Below, piece after piece: positions 1 to 5,068 of a DNA stretch of 7,701 nt. The notes under the pieces were generated by a model, which worked only from the letters and a program-made list of their open reading frames with translations, was not told where the DNA came from and made no database searches. Location: positions 1 to 7,701 of the forward strand of contig JALNZQ010000125.1 of NCBI GenBank assembly GCA_023229165.1, in the 5' to 3' direction. This DNA comes from Methanothrix sp. Its GTDB lineage: Archaea; Halobacteriota; Methanosarcinia; Methanotrichales; Methanotrichaceae. How positions within the stretch are numbered: position 1 is the stretch's first letter; every line of letters starts with the position of its first letter. Position numbers and translations under genes: made by a program.

Positions 1-1
1 G

Positions 2-322
2 ATTGGGAAAAGGTATTGTTTTGAGTTTGATGCGATTGGAACTGATGGCGAACACGTTCATATTTTTGTAGGATCTGAGCCCAAATATTCTCCGTCGAAA
101 GTCATGCAGATTATAAAAAGCATTGCAGCTAAACAGATGTTCAAAGCTTTTCCTGCGATTAGGAAGGAACTTTGGGGCGGCGAGTTTTGGAGCGATGGAG
201 GATATATCGGAACAGTGGGTGAAGGCATAACTGCAGAGATAATTCGGAATTACATCGAGCAGCAGGGGACCTTGGAAGAAAAAGATGGATACCAACAAAT
301 GAATTTACTAGATTTTAATTAA
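2..322 (+). CDS. tnpA: IS200/IS605-family transposase TnpA, C-terminal part (5' end outside window)
   Basis: Single-strand DNA transposase of the Y1 HUH class, which cuts and rejoins IS200/IS605 ends as single strands. Reading frame 2 is open from the window edge and gives 106 residues ending in TAA, so roughly the first 30-45 residues of a normal 130-155-residue TnpA lie outside. Visible signatures are the metal-binding HVH (codons at 53-61), the family block FWSDGGYIGTVG, and NYIEQQ, whose Tyr (codon 251-253) is the expected catalytic nucleophile with a Gln four residues later, as in characterised TnpA proteins. No key residue is missing in the visible part. No TnpB follows, so this is an IS200-like, TnpA-only element or one whose accessory gene is lost. 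The ATG at 104 is internal, because the conserved HVH lies upstream of it. Confidence 0.92.
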   Translation: MGKRYCFEFDAIGTDGEHVHIFVGSEPKYSPSKVMQIIKSIAAKQMFKAFPAIRKELWGGEFWSDGGYIGTVGEGITAEIIRNYIEQQGTLEEKDGYQQMNLLDFN

Positions 323-325
323 CCT

Positions 326-374
326 GGCGGTGGCGCCTCGCATGCCCCGCAGCTCTGCTGCGGGGTGCGCCGCC
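326..374. repeat. GC-rich imperfect hairpin, probable right end of the IS200/IS605 element
   Basis: Four bases after the tnpA stop lies a long imperfect inverted repeat. GGCGG (326-330) pairs with CCGCC (370-374), CGCA (339-342) with TGCG (366-369), and CCCCGCAG (345-352) with CTGCGGGG (358-365). The loop is CTCTG, with a two-base bulge (343-344) and an eight-base bulge (331-338). IS200/IS605 elements carry subterminal imperfect palindromes recognised by TnpA at their ends, so position and shape fit the right end. It could also serve as the tnpA transcription stop. The exact cleavage site cannot be fixed from one copy. Confidence 0.65.
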
Positions 375-442
375 GCAGTTTGACTAAATAAGCTACGTAC
401 TTGGGAGTAGGGGCATAAAAAAGAGGGACTCACCGGGGCGGC

Positions 443-715
443 TCACGATGGGCCGGTTCGTGTGTAGTTGAGAATATAATGGCTTGGACTACGACTAGAA
501 AAGGACCAGGTTGAATTATTGGTTAAAATAGGCCAAGTATATTCTGTAATATCCAAAACAGTCGCATTCCAGACAACGATCTCTACTGTGCTGTTTGTCA
601 GTATGACTCTAATGTTTTCTGCACTAAGCTCGCCTGAAAAATCTCCGTCGCCTTTTATCAATCCGCCAGCCATCACGACCAGCACCAATGTCGATATTAA
701 TATCAACGTTCCCAT
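443..715 (-). CDS. small secreted or membrane-anchored protein rich in N-glycosylation sequons
   Basis: Unrecognised 90-residue protein. Residues 2-20 are a hydrophobic segment (GTLILISTLVLVVMAGGLI), either a signal peptide or an N-terminal anchor. The rest is polar, beta-prone and Ser/Thr/Asn-rich, with Asn-x-Ser/Thr sequons at Asn41, 50, 66, 67 and 83, which suits an exported archaeal surface protein. I chose the ATG at 715 because GGGAG lies nine bases upstream of it. The frame stays open to an ATG at 946, but the extra 77 residues are Arg/Pro-rich, contain no recognisable domain and would bury the hydrophobic segment mid-protein. It runs towards the IS end; its stop is 69 bases from the hairpin. 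A plus-strand frame over the same bases looks like its shadow. Confidence 0.5.
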   Translation of the reverse strand: MGTLILISTLVLVVMAGGLIKGDGDFSGELSAENIRVILTNSTVEIVVWNATVLDITEYTWPILTNNSTWSFSSRSPSHYILNYTRTGPS

Positions 716-1015
716 ATTACACATCTCCCTGCAAATGTTCGTCTTCCGAAGTTCAAGCCTCTGCCGGTCGGATGGATTAGAGTCCATGACTCCACTTACT
801 ATCTTCGACAATCGTGTTACTGGTTCGGCAGTATGCCTGGGCATAGCCTCTACCGGCCGGGTACTGTAGTAATAACTTCTACGTGGGAGATCTCTTTCCA
901 GGCTTGCCACGCCTTCACCAGGTCGCAAATGCAGGGGTTTATGCACGTCACTGACTGACTAATGCTTTAGAAAGGGGCCACTTTATCATATTGTCAGCTG
1001 GATAAAAAGAATAAT
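716..1015. other. stretch without a supported gene between the sequon-rich protein and the orphan operon
   Basis: On the minus strand the frame of the small secreted protein stays open back to an ATG at 946, but the encoded segment looks noncoding. The sequence around 765-795 forms a short hairpin (ATGGA and TCCAT arms) without the rest of a tRNA. I see no other gene, RNA or mobile-element end here. Confidence 0.4.
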
Positions 1016-1031
1016 GTTTATATAGGTAGTA
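1016..1031 (+). promoter_or_regulatory. archaeal promoter core shared with the paralogous gene at 3143
   Basis: GTTTATATAGGTAGTA contains a good archaeal TATA box (TTTATATA, 1017-1024) about 40 bases before the ATG at 1060, which predicts a short leader of roughly a dozen bases. The same 16 bases occur without a mismatch upstream of the paralogous gene on the minus strand (3210-3195). Nothing else in the surrounding noncoding sequence is so well kept. Confidence 0.7.
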
Positions 1032-1059
1032 TACATAGTGGGATGAATGGTGAGATAAT

Positions 1060-1317
1060 ATGGACCTTGACAAAATGCAAAAAGGACAATCTATGAGAGA
1101 TACTGTAAAAGAAGAGATAAGCCACATACCTCGTGGCAATGCTCTCCAAAATGAGCTCAGGATGTTCTACTGGCCATTGAGAATGAGCAGTTTAGGTAAA
1201 AAAGCGGAAACATCCCGAACAAATGGTGAAGTATTAATCGAAGCCATAGACGCAGTCAAAAAGACGCATCCCAATTTCATACCCCAATACGATGAGAAAT
1301 TTTTCCAGTATGAATGA
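1060..1317 (+). CDS. orphan 85-residue protein, paralogue of the protein at 2928-3143
   Basis: I do not recognise the family. The protein is soluble, Lys/Arg/Met-rich and mainly helical in prospect, with no signal peptide or membrane segment. Residues 6-76 align without gaps to the 71-residue minus-strand protein, with 43 of 71 identical by hand count. Conserved blocks are IPRGNA, MFYWP, RM, SLGKKAE and GEVLIEAI. The aromatic MFYWP followed by a basic stretch, then a regular C-terminal helix, suggests a nucleic-acid- or protein-binding small domain, but that is a guess. GGTGAG stands seven to ten bases before the ATG, and a TATA box lies at 1017-1024. The stop overlaps the next start (ATGA at 1314-1317), so the two are probably translated together. 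Against its paralogue it has five extra N-terminal residues and nine extra C-terminal ones. Confidence 0.8.
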   Translation: MDLDKMQKGQSMRDTVKEEISHIPRGNALQNELRMFYWPLRMSSLGKKAETSRTNGEVLIEAIDAVKKTHPNFIPQYDEKFFQYE

Positions 1318-1844
1318 AGCTATTTCTACGGTCAAGAGAGCTGGGATTTATGTTTGATGTTATGACACTCTCAGGGGTGGTTTCTGAGATGGTATTAAAA
1401 TACTTACCAAAGCAATTAATCCGTTACTTATACCCCACAACTCGAATTGCAAAAGAAATAAAAATCAATCTCCGTGGAAATAACCCCATACAACTTACTC
1501 GGTATGATATTCCTCAGATATCTTTATGGTTTGAGATCACAAATCTTAGTCTCGTGGATCTTGTCTTAGATCGCATGCTGATCAAGATCCAGATAAACAA
1601 CCAGCCGATACTTTATGGTGCTATGTTAAGACGGCAAGAAATACCAAAAAGAAGCGAGACTAGCGTCTATTTTAATGAGCTTCTTACATCTCTACAACTG
1701 CTACACCTGCACAACCTGTGCAATCAAAACAAAATGATCGAGACTATGCACGCAGATGTTGAGGCATACTTTGAATTCAATTCTGAAATTATAAAAATCG
1801 ATGGAGGAAACATCTATGCCCAGAATGTTAAATGTGAACTTTAA
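1314..1844 (+). CDS. orphan 176-residue protein, possible LEA14/WHy-like beta-sandwich
   Basis: Unrecognised protein translated from an ATG that overlaps the stop of the preceding orphan gene. Residues 1-45 are helical and hydrophobic (GFMFDVMTLSGVVSEMVLKYL) and could lie on a membrane, though they are not a clean signal peptide. From about residue 48 the pattern is alternating beta strands: IKINLRG, then ISLWFEITNLS, LDRMLIKIQINNQPI, SETSVYF, DVEAYFEFN and NIYAQNVKC. Strands around an 'EITNLS' turn, followed by a one-sided modified strand, resemble LEA14/WHy-type sandwich domains. This is pattern likeness only. The paralogous small protein on the minus strand has no such partner, so the pairing is not obligatory. 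The last 29 bases overlap a possible third gene. Confidence 0.75.
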   Translation: MKLFLRSRELGFMFDVMTLSGVVSEMVLKYLPKQLIRYLYPTTRIAKEIKINLRGNNPIQLTRYDIPQISLWFEITNLSLVDLVLDRMLIKIQINNQPILYGAMLRRQEIPKRSETSVYFNELLTSLQLLHLHNLCNQNKMIETMHADVEAYFEFNSEIIKIDGGNIYAQNVKCEL

Positions 1845-1929
1845 AGTCATTCCTCTCATCATCACTGGGAAAGACGAGGCCGAAAATCTCACCTACTTGA
1901 TGGGCCATCCCACAATATTCAATCGATGA
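1816..1929 (+). CDS. possible 37-residue protein overlapping the end of the beta-sandwich gene
   Basis: The ATG at 1816 is preceded at ideal distance by GGAGGAAA (1803-1810), the strongest Shine-Dalgarno sequence in the left half of the window. The frame runs 37 residues (starting MPRMLNVNFKVIPLIITG) to TGA at 1927-1929. It overlaps the previous gene by 29 bases in another frame, a common layout in archaeal operons. The beta-like VNFKVIPLIITGK segment resembles a strand-turn and could continue the upstream protein if a frameshift separates them. No family is recognised, and its small size keeps confidence moderate. Confidence 0.45.
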   Translation: MPRMLNVNFKVIPLIITGKDEAENLTYLMGHPTIFNR

Positions 1930-1962
1930 ATAGACATGTGCTGTATAATAATTAAAAAGCGC

Positions 1963-2030
1963 CGGAAGATTGCGGATTCTAGGGCATTACAGAAATTATA
2001 ATAATGTGGAAAAAGTAGTGGATTACAGCT
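1963..2030. repeat. left copy of an imperfect direct repeat flanking the TPR gene
   Basis: Shares CGGAAGATT (1963-1971), CAGAAATTATAAT (1990-2002), GAAAAAG and terminal CAGCT, in the same order and orientation, with 2839-2895. A ten-base length difference lies between the first two blocks. It sits just beyond the 3' end of the TPR gene. Read on the minus strand it contains a T-rich run (about 2017-2009) that could end the TPR transcript. Confidence 0.5.
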
Positions 2031-2054
2031 TAGACGTACTGGTAAGAGCGAGAA

Positions 2055-2798
2055 TTAGCCTTCATACCCTAGCTCCTTGGCTTTGCCTAAGGCGGCATCG
2101 GCCTCTATTGTGCGATTGAGCAACGTGAGTGCGGTGTATTTACCAGACCAGGCCATGGCGTAATTGGGATCTAGCCTGATGGCTTCGTCGAACGCTTTAA
2201 GGGCTTCCTCGATTAGAGCGGTGCCTTTGTCAGACCATACAGAGGGATCGAGCCTCATGGCCTCACCATACGCTTTTATGGCTTCCCCGGCTAGAGTAGT
2301 GCCTTTACCAGTCCATGCGAGAACGTTGTTTGGATCGAGCCTGACTGCCTCGTCAAACGCTCTGAGGGCTTCATCAGATTTGTTCAGGCTAATGAGGGCA
2401 ATGCCTTTGCCAGTCCATGGTGCAACAAGTTTGGGATCTAACTTGATTGCCTCATCGCAGGCTTGGACTGCCTCATCATATCTGTCCAGGTGACCAAGAG
2501 CACTGCATTTGTTGTTCCAAGCTATGGCGTCGTTGGGATTGAGCCTGATGGCCTCGTCGAATGCTTTGATGGCATCCGTATAGTTGCCCTGTTGAGCAAG
2601 CACCTTGCCTTTGTTATTCCAGGCATCAGCATAATTAGGATTTAGCTTGATTGAATCATCATAGCACTTAATCGCTAAATCGTAAAAACCTTTATCAAGA
2701 AAGTCATTGCCTTTAATAAACCAACTTTCCGCCGTCTGCTGGCATTGGGCTAATGGTAATGCTAATAGAAGGACGAAGGCCACGCACATCAATCTCAT
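2055..2798 (-). CDS. secreted tetratricopeptide-repeat protein with two shortened repeats
   Basis: TPR proteins form helical-hairpin superhelices that bind other proteins. This one is probably exported. Residues 1-19 (MRLMCVAFVLLLALPLAQC) are a signal peptide; Cys19 is preceded by Gln, so the match to a lipobox is poor. TPR units begin near residues 23, 57, 91, 125 and 159 with an exact 34-residue period and the usual G-x8-A...DEAI-LDPN pattern. The next two start near 185 and 214, periods of about 26 and 29. The units entered at 159 and 185 lack the helix-A-to-helix-B turn (GTTLA runs into GEAIKAY, and GTALI into EEALKAF). A last degenerate unit ends GYEG at residue 247. Such proteins are abundant in Methanothrix-type genomes. 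No clear ribosome site precedes the ATG; a TATA-like TTATAATTT lies about 65 bases upstream. The start is set by the signal peptide. Confidence 0.9.
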   Translation of the reverse strand: MRLMCVAFVLLLALPLAQCQQTAESWFIKGNDFLDKGFYDLAIKCYDDSIKLNPNYADAWNNKGKVLAQQGNYTDAIKAFDEAIRLNPNDAIAWNNKCSALGHLDRYDEAVQACDEAIKLDPKLVAPWTGKGIALISLNKSDEALRAFDEAVRLDPNNVLAWTGKGTTLAGEAIKAYGEAMRLDPSVWSDKGTALIEEALKAFDEAIRLDPNYAMAWSGKYTALTLLNRTIEADAALGKAKELGYEG

Positions 2799-2838
2799 TA
2801 GACCGAAAAAATACTCAAAAGATGATATGTTTGTTGGT

Positions 2839-2895
2839 CGGAAGATTTGGCTTTGCAGAAATTATAATTATCGAAAAAGAAATGACCTGTCCAGC
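2839..2895. repeat. right copy of the direct repeat flanking the TPR gene; contains its likely promoter
   Basis: Matches 1963-2030 in ordered blocks CGGAAGATT (2839-2847), CAGAAATTATAAT (2856-2868), GAAAAAG and CAGCT. On the minus strand this copy lies 41-97 bases upstream of the TPR start, and its ATTATAATTTCTG core (2868-2856) is the best TATA-like element for that gene. The repeat may therefore be a duplicated promoter region. Confidence 0.5.
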
Positions 2896-2927
2896 TAAAA
2901 GTGTTACTCCTTAAAGAATTCTCTATC

Positions 2928-3143
2928 CTATTTGGGCACAAAATCCTGATAACTCTTTCTGACCGCGTTTATCGCCTCGATTAACACCTCGCCCCTGGTT
3001 TTAGGTGCTTCTGCCTTTTTGCCCAAGCTGTTCATCCTCATTGGCCAGTAGAACATACTCAGGTCGCTCTGAGGGGCATTTCCCCGAGGTATATAATCCA
3101 TATCTTCTTTATAGAGGTCAAGCATGGCCTTTCCTTTATGCAT
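2928..3143 (-). CDS. orphan 71-residue protein, paralogue of the protein at 1060-1317
   Basis: Ungapped alignment over its full length to residues 6-76 of the plus-strand orphan protein, 43 of 71 identical by hand count, with the same IPRGNA, MFYWP, SLGKKAE and GEVLIEAI blocks. Function unknown; no signal peptide or membrane segment. The ATG at 3143 is chosen because its MHKG aligns with MQKG of the paralogue, and AAGGA lies about ten bases upstream. An internal ATG at 3125 has a stronger AAAGGAAAGG before it and is the alternative. Its promoter core equals that of the paralogue. The C-terminal tail present in the plus-strand copy is absent, and the LEA-like partner gene is replaced by the TPR gene, which starts 129 bases downstream on the same strand. 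Confidence 0.8.
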   Translation of the reverse strand: MHKGKAMLDLYKEDMDYIPRGNAPQSDLSMFYWPMRMNSLGKKAEAPKTRGEVLIEAINAVRKSYQDFVPK

Positions 3144-3162
3144 TTTTTCTGTGTCCTTATTT

Positions 3163-3210
3163 AACCTACCTACTATCCTACCTATTATACTACTTACTAC
3201 CTATATAAAC
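3163..3210 (-). promoter_or_regulatory. TATA promoter with repeated GGTAG motifs ahead of the orphan gene
   Basis: Read on the minus strand, GTTTATATAGGTAGTA (3210-3195) is identical to the promoter core at 1016-1031. GGTAG recurs twice more between it and the gene (3182-3178 and 3170-3166), with GTAGTA variants between, so the likely transcription start is surrounded by short direct repeats. These could be binding sites for a repressor, perhaps the encoded protein itself, though that is only inference. Confidence 0.6.
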
Positions 3211-3255
3211 TATTCGAGCGATTTAGAGACCTAAAAAATCAATTTTAAACGATTC

Positions 3256-3636
3256 GTGAATGAAAATTATGCTATGAATCGCTTTAACCTTCGGAAGTAT
3301 TTTCTGCAATTCGGAAAGTTTGATCCAGAGCCTGGCCCGGCCATGTTTAAGGAATTTCGTACCATCAAGAATATGACCGCTGGTGTGAAAAATGCAATGA
3401 TCTTAATTTGAGCTGAACCTATTTCTATTTCACCGAGAATATTTGATGGATCTCAAGGCATGATTGGTGCAGCATATTGGGATCTACTCAGAGAAACCCT
3501 GTTTGTAGGTCAATGACTTATGAATAACACCATTGTCACTGCCACTTCAAACATTCGATGGGGTGAAGGAACGCAACAAATATTCGATACAATTCATATT
3601 ATCGAAAAAGAGAAAATAGCCGGGCGGTTCACGTGA
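3256..3636 (+). pseudogene. decayed reading frame with two internal stops
   Basis: Frame from GTG 3256 (or ATG 3274) is open to TGA at 3409-3411 (45 residues from the ATG, starting MNRFNLRKYF). It continues in the same frame for 34 codons to TGA 3514-3516, then 39 more codons to TGA 3634-3636. Two internal stops in about 125 codons is fewer than expected by chance at this AT content, and segments such as SPRIFDGSQGMIGAAYWDLL read like protein. I cannot name the family. It may be a relic of an inactivated gene, or the first 45 codons may be a small gene of their own. Confidence 0.3.
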
Positions 3637-3666
3637 ACCTTTCACTTGGTAGAGTTTCCCTGCCCG
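3621..3666. other. structured GC-rich element with a perfect 14-base palindrome
   Basis: GGTTCACGTGAACC (3626-3639) is a perfect palindrome. It sits directly inside a second pairing, CGGGC (3621-3625) with GCCCG (3662-3666). This could be a protein-binding site, a terminator-like RNA structure or an end of a lost mobile element. There is no T-run after it, and I do not recognise an RNA family. Confidence 0.35.
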
Positions 3667-3833
3667 ACGTTGCTTTACTCACTCATTGAAAACTGGAAAC
3701 GCAGATAGTGTATATGGAGGCGATTAGCGCTTTACCCTTTGACTTTTCCCGTGTCTGCGATCTTATGCGAGTGAGATAGTCCTAAAGATACTGAAGTTAG
3801 CTCACCTTGGGCTCTTCGGCGGAAGCATAGCCG

Positions 3834-3962
3834 TTAAGGGCCCGGGCAAGTACCTCTGATCCGGCAATCATGGCAGTTCTTGTTACTTAGGCAGCCTCCA
3901 TGATCACTGCCAGCTCTCTTGTCCGGGCCGGGTTGATCGAAAACCCAACTCTTGCCGTTCAT
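3834..3962 (-). CDS. possible 42-residue cysteine-rich small protein
   Basis: An ORF from ATG 3962 gives 42 residues, with Cys at 24, 30, 33 and 39 in the symmetric spacing C-x5-C-x2-C-x5-C, embedded in KNCHDCRIRGTC. Four such cysteines could bind zinc or a metal cluster. There is no clear ribosome site, and the high GC content keeps other frames open too, including an overlapping 24-residue frame. It lies divergent to the truncated aldo/keto reductase, with about 78 bases between the ATG and that gene's TATA box. No family recognised; it could be a fragment or a chance frame. Confidence 0.28.
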   Translation of the reverse strand: MNGKSWVFDQPGPDKRAGSDHGGCLSNKNCHDCRIRGTCPGP

Positions 3963-4040
3963 TTTTTGCGTCTATGCAGGCCCGCTCAGACGATTCTCAT
4001 TGCAGCCCACATTCTGCCCACAGGATCGCCAAGACCCTCA

Positions 4041-4049
4041 TATATTATA
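4041..4049 (+). promoter_or_regulatory. TATA box of the truncated aldo/keto reductase copy
   Basis: TATATTATA lies about 40 bases before the ATG at 4085. The intact gene has its TATA box at the same distance, and the sequence between aligns partly (TTATACTC shared), so the duplication included the promoter. Confidence 0.55.
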
Positions 4050-4084
4050 CTCCGCGTCCCATATATCCAGTGGAGAGAATTGTT

Positions 4085-4171
4085 ATGGCTATCACTACGA
4101 GGCTCTTTGGAAAGTCGGGCCCGCTCGTCACCCAGATGGGCCTGGACGGGGAGGGCGTGCTGCGCAGCCAC
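4085..4171 (+). pseudogene. truncated aldo/keto reductase, first 29 codons only
   Basis: The 29 codons from ATG 4085 match the start of the intact aldo/keto reductase at 5069: 79 of 87 bases identical by hand count, with several changes silent. After the His codon (4169-4171) the match stops abruptly. The frame runs on through unrelated bases to TGA at 4256-4258, antisense to the zinc-finger gene. No catalytic residue (Asp, Tyr, Lys, His) is present, so no enzyme can be made. A GGAGAG ribosome site and a TATA box remain. The break lies 15 bases from the end of the YgiT-type gene, which points to that cassette having replaced the rest of the gene. Confidence 0.8.
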
Positions 4172-4186
4172 AATTTGACTTATGCG

Positions 4187-4468
4187 TTATGCGCTCATGG
4201 TCAGCTCTACCTGTCCGGCTGCAATCGGCTTGGACATAAGTCGTCCGGCTCGGAATGAGGCGATGATCACGTCGATCTTCTCAGAGACCGCCGGGGTAAT
4301 GTATGACTCATCGCAAAGATCGCACATCCATGCTGGAACATTCCTGATAACGATTACTTCATTGTCGATCTCCACAATGTGCGTTGTGAAGCCTTTGCGC
4401 AATTTCCCCCGCCCACATGAGCATGTATCAGGGATCAGTTCGATTTCCTCGTCTTGTGGTCTATCCAT
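4187..4468 (-). CDS. YgiT-type zinc-finger protein, probable antitoxin (MqsA N-terminal-like)
   Basis: A 93-residue protein with a zinc-finger pattern CSCG (Cys16, Cys18) and CDLC (Cys49, Cys52) framing a beta hairpin, the layout of the YgiT-type domain found at the N terminus of the antitoxin MqsA. After it comes a helix (AVSEKIDVIIASFRAG) and a short tail, with no helix-turn-helix. It is therefore the domain-only form often seen beside DUF4258-type proteins. The start at 4468 is preceded by GGATGAGG and lies 34 bases inside the upstream DUF4258 gene, so the two are translationally coupled in the order toxin then antitoxin. In known systems the finger contacts the toxin. Full repression of the operon would need another DNA-binding part or the complex. 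The stop is 15 bases from the truncated reductase. Confidence 0.85.
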   Translation of the reverse strand: MDRPQDEEIELIPDTCSCGRGKLRKGFTTHIVEIDNEVIVIRNVPAWMCDLCDESYITPAVSEKIDVIIASFRAGRLMSKPIAAGQVELTMSA

Positions 4469-4737
4469 TTTTCCTCATCCGGCCAGTATACGGTAATTAT
4501 TCTCGCGTGATTCTTGCAGAGAGCGACTACGGCATGACAGTGACAATCGGCCACTGTGCCTAATATCAAAGCTGATGGACACGGCTCGCTGTCCGGGTAT
4601 TCTTCTATTATATCGCCATTCATTATAAATGTTATCAGGTCAGCAGACGATACGCCCCGCTCGTCCATCCGTTTTTTGGCGTGGAGTGTTATGATGTATT
4701 TGCGCTCTTCAATCAGTGCTTTTATGTCCTCAATCAT
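4435..4737 (-). CDS. DUF4258 domain protein, probable RelE/MqsR-like toxin
   Basis: A 100-residue protein with the DUF4258 pattern: helix and ITLHAKKRMDERGVS (His19, Arg23), then GDIIEEYPD, a cysteine-rich strand CHCHAVVAL, and the final strand IITVYWPDEEKW. DUF4258 proteins share the small RelE-like ribonuclease fold and commonly pair with YgiT-type antitoxins. mRNA cleavage is therefore the expected but unproven activity, and the exact catalytic residues cannot be assigned here. GGATGA lies four bases before the ATG and overlaps the stop of a 31-residue ORF upstream. Its 3' end overlaps the zinc-finger gene by 34 bases. Length is normal for the family and no disruption is visible. Confidence 0.85.
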   Translation of the reverse strand: MIEDIKALIEERKYIITLHAKKRMDERGVSSADLITFIMNGDIIEEYPDSEPCPSALILGTVADCHCHAVVALCKNHARIITVYWPDEEKWIDHKTRKSN

Positions 4738-4740
4738 TTT

Positions 4741-4836
4741 TCATCCATCAGCCTTCAGCTTATGAGCTAACTCGGTGGAGGCCTGGGCTTTCATGCTCAT
4801 ATCATGCGCAATATCTAGCATCTCCATGTTGTTCAT
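4741..4836 (-). CDS. possible 31-residue leader ORF of the toxin-antitoxin operon
   Basis: ATG 4836 opens a 31-codon frame (starting MNNMEMLDIAHDM) that ends in TGA only three bases before the DUF4258 start. The product would be a single amphipathic helix (DMSMKAQASTELAHKLKADG). An in-frame stop lies just upstream, so this is not the tail of a longer frame here. The tight spacing argues that it is translated and coupled to the toxin. There is no Shine-Dalgarno site. A TATA-like CATATA (around 4858-4853) lies so close that translation could begin leaderless at the internal ATG at 4827. It could be a real third component, a leader peptide, or the remnant of a longer gene. Confidence 0.45.
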   Translation of the reverse strand: MNNMEMLDIAHDMSMKAQASTELAHKLKADG

Positions 4837-5024
4837 GCTATAGAATCAGTTCGTATATGTTTGTTATTGTGCATTAAATGTCTGGCTTCTTGCGATCATG
4901 ACGGCGTTCAAATAATTTAATATCCGATAGGAGATCCTCTTTTAAAATAGGGGTGGCCTGGAATCTGGCCATCCTGCAAGCATGAGTCATGGTTGTGCAA
5001 ACATAAGATCGCGAAGCTCCACAT

Positions 5025-5034
5025 TTTTTATACT
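5025..5034 (+). promoter_or_regulatory. TATA box of the aldo/keto reductase gene
   Basis: TTTTTATACT stands about 39 bases before ATG 5069, matching the distance in the truncated copy. It predicts a leader of about a dozen bases carrying the GGATGGA ribosome site (5053-5059). Confidence 0.55.
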
Positions 5035-5068
5035 CTGCCGTACTCATATACTGGATGGAATAATTATC

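Noticed and set aside
425..475. GC-rich CCGGGGCGG...GGGCCGGTTCG looked like a group II intron domain V remnant
   Set aside because: The conserved domain V helix and tetraloop cannot be formed, and no intron-encoded protein is present.
770..800. Minus-strand ATGGACTCTAATCCAT resembles the CUA anticodon arm of a pyrrolysine tRNA
   Set aside because: The loop has six bases instead of seven. No T arm, D arm or acceptor stem can be drawn around it, and there are no pyl genes in the window.
519..869. Plus-strand frame of 116 codons beginning at TTG
   Set aside because: No ribosome site and no recognisable domain. The minus strand here has a signal segment behind a good Shine-Dalgarno sequence.
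948..1139. Minus-strand frame of 63 codons
   Set aside because: Antisense over the start of the orphan gene at 1060, whose paralogue and promoter support the plus strand.
3598..3611. ATTATCGAAAAAGA also found at 2867-2880, possible third copy of the TPR-flanking repeat
   Set aside because: Only 14 bases match and the other repeat blocks are absent; chance is plausible in AT-rich DNA.
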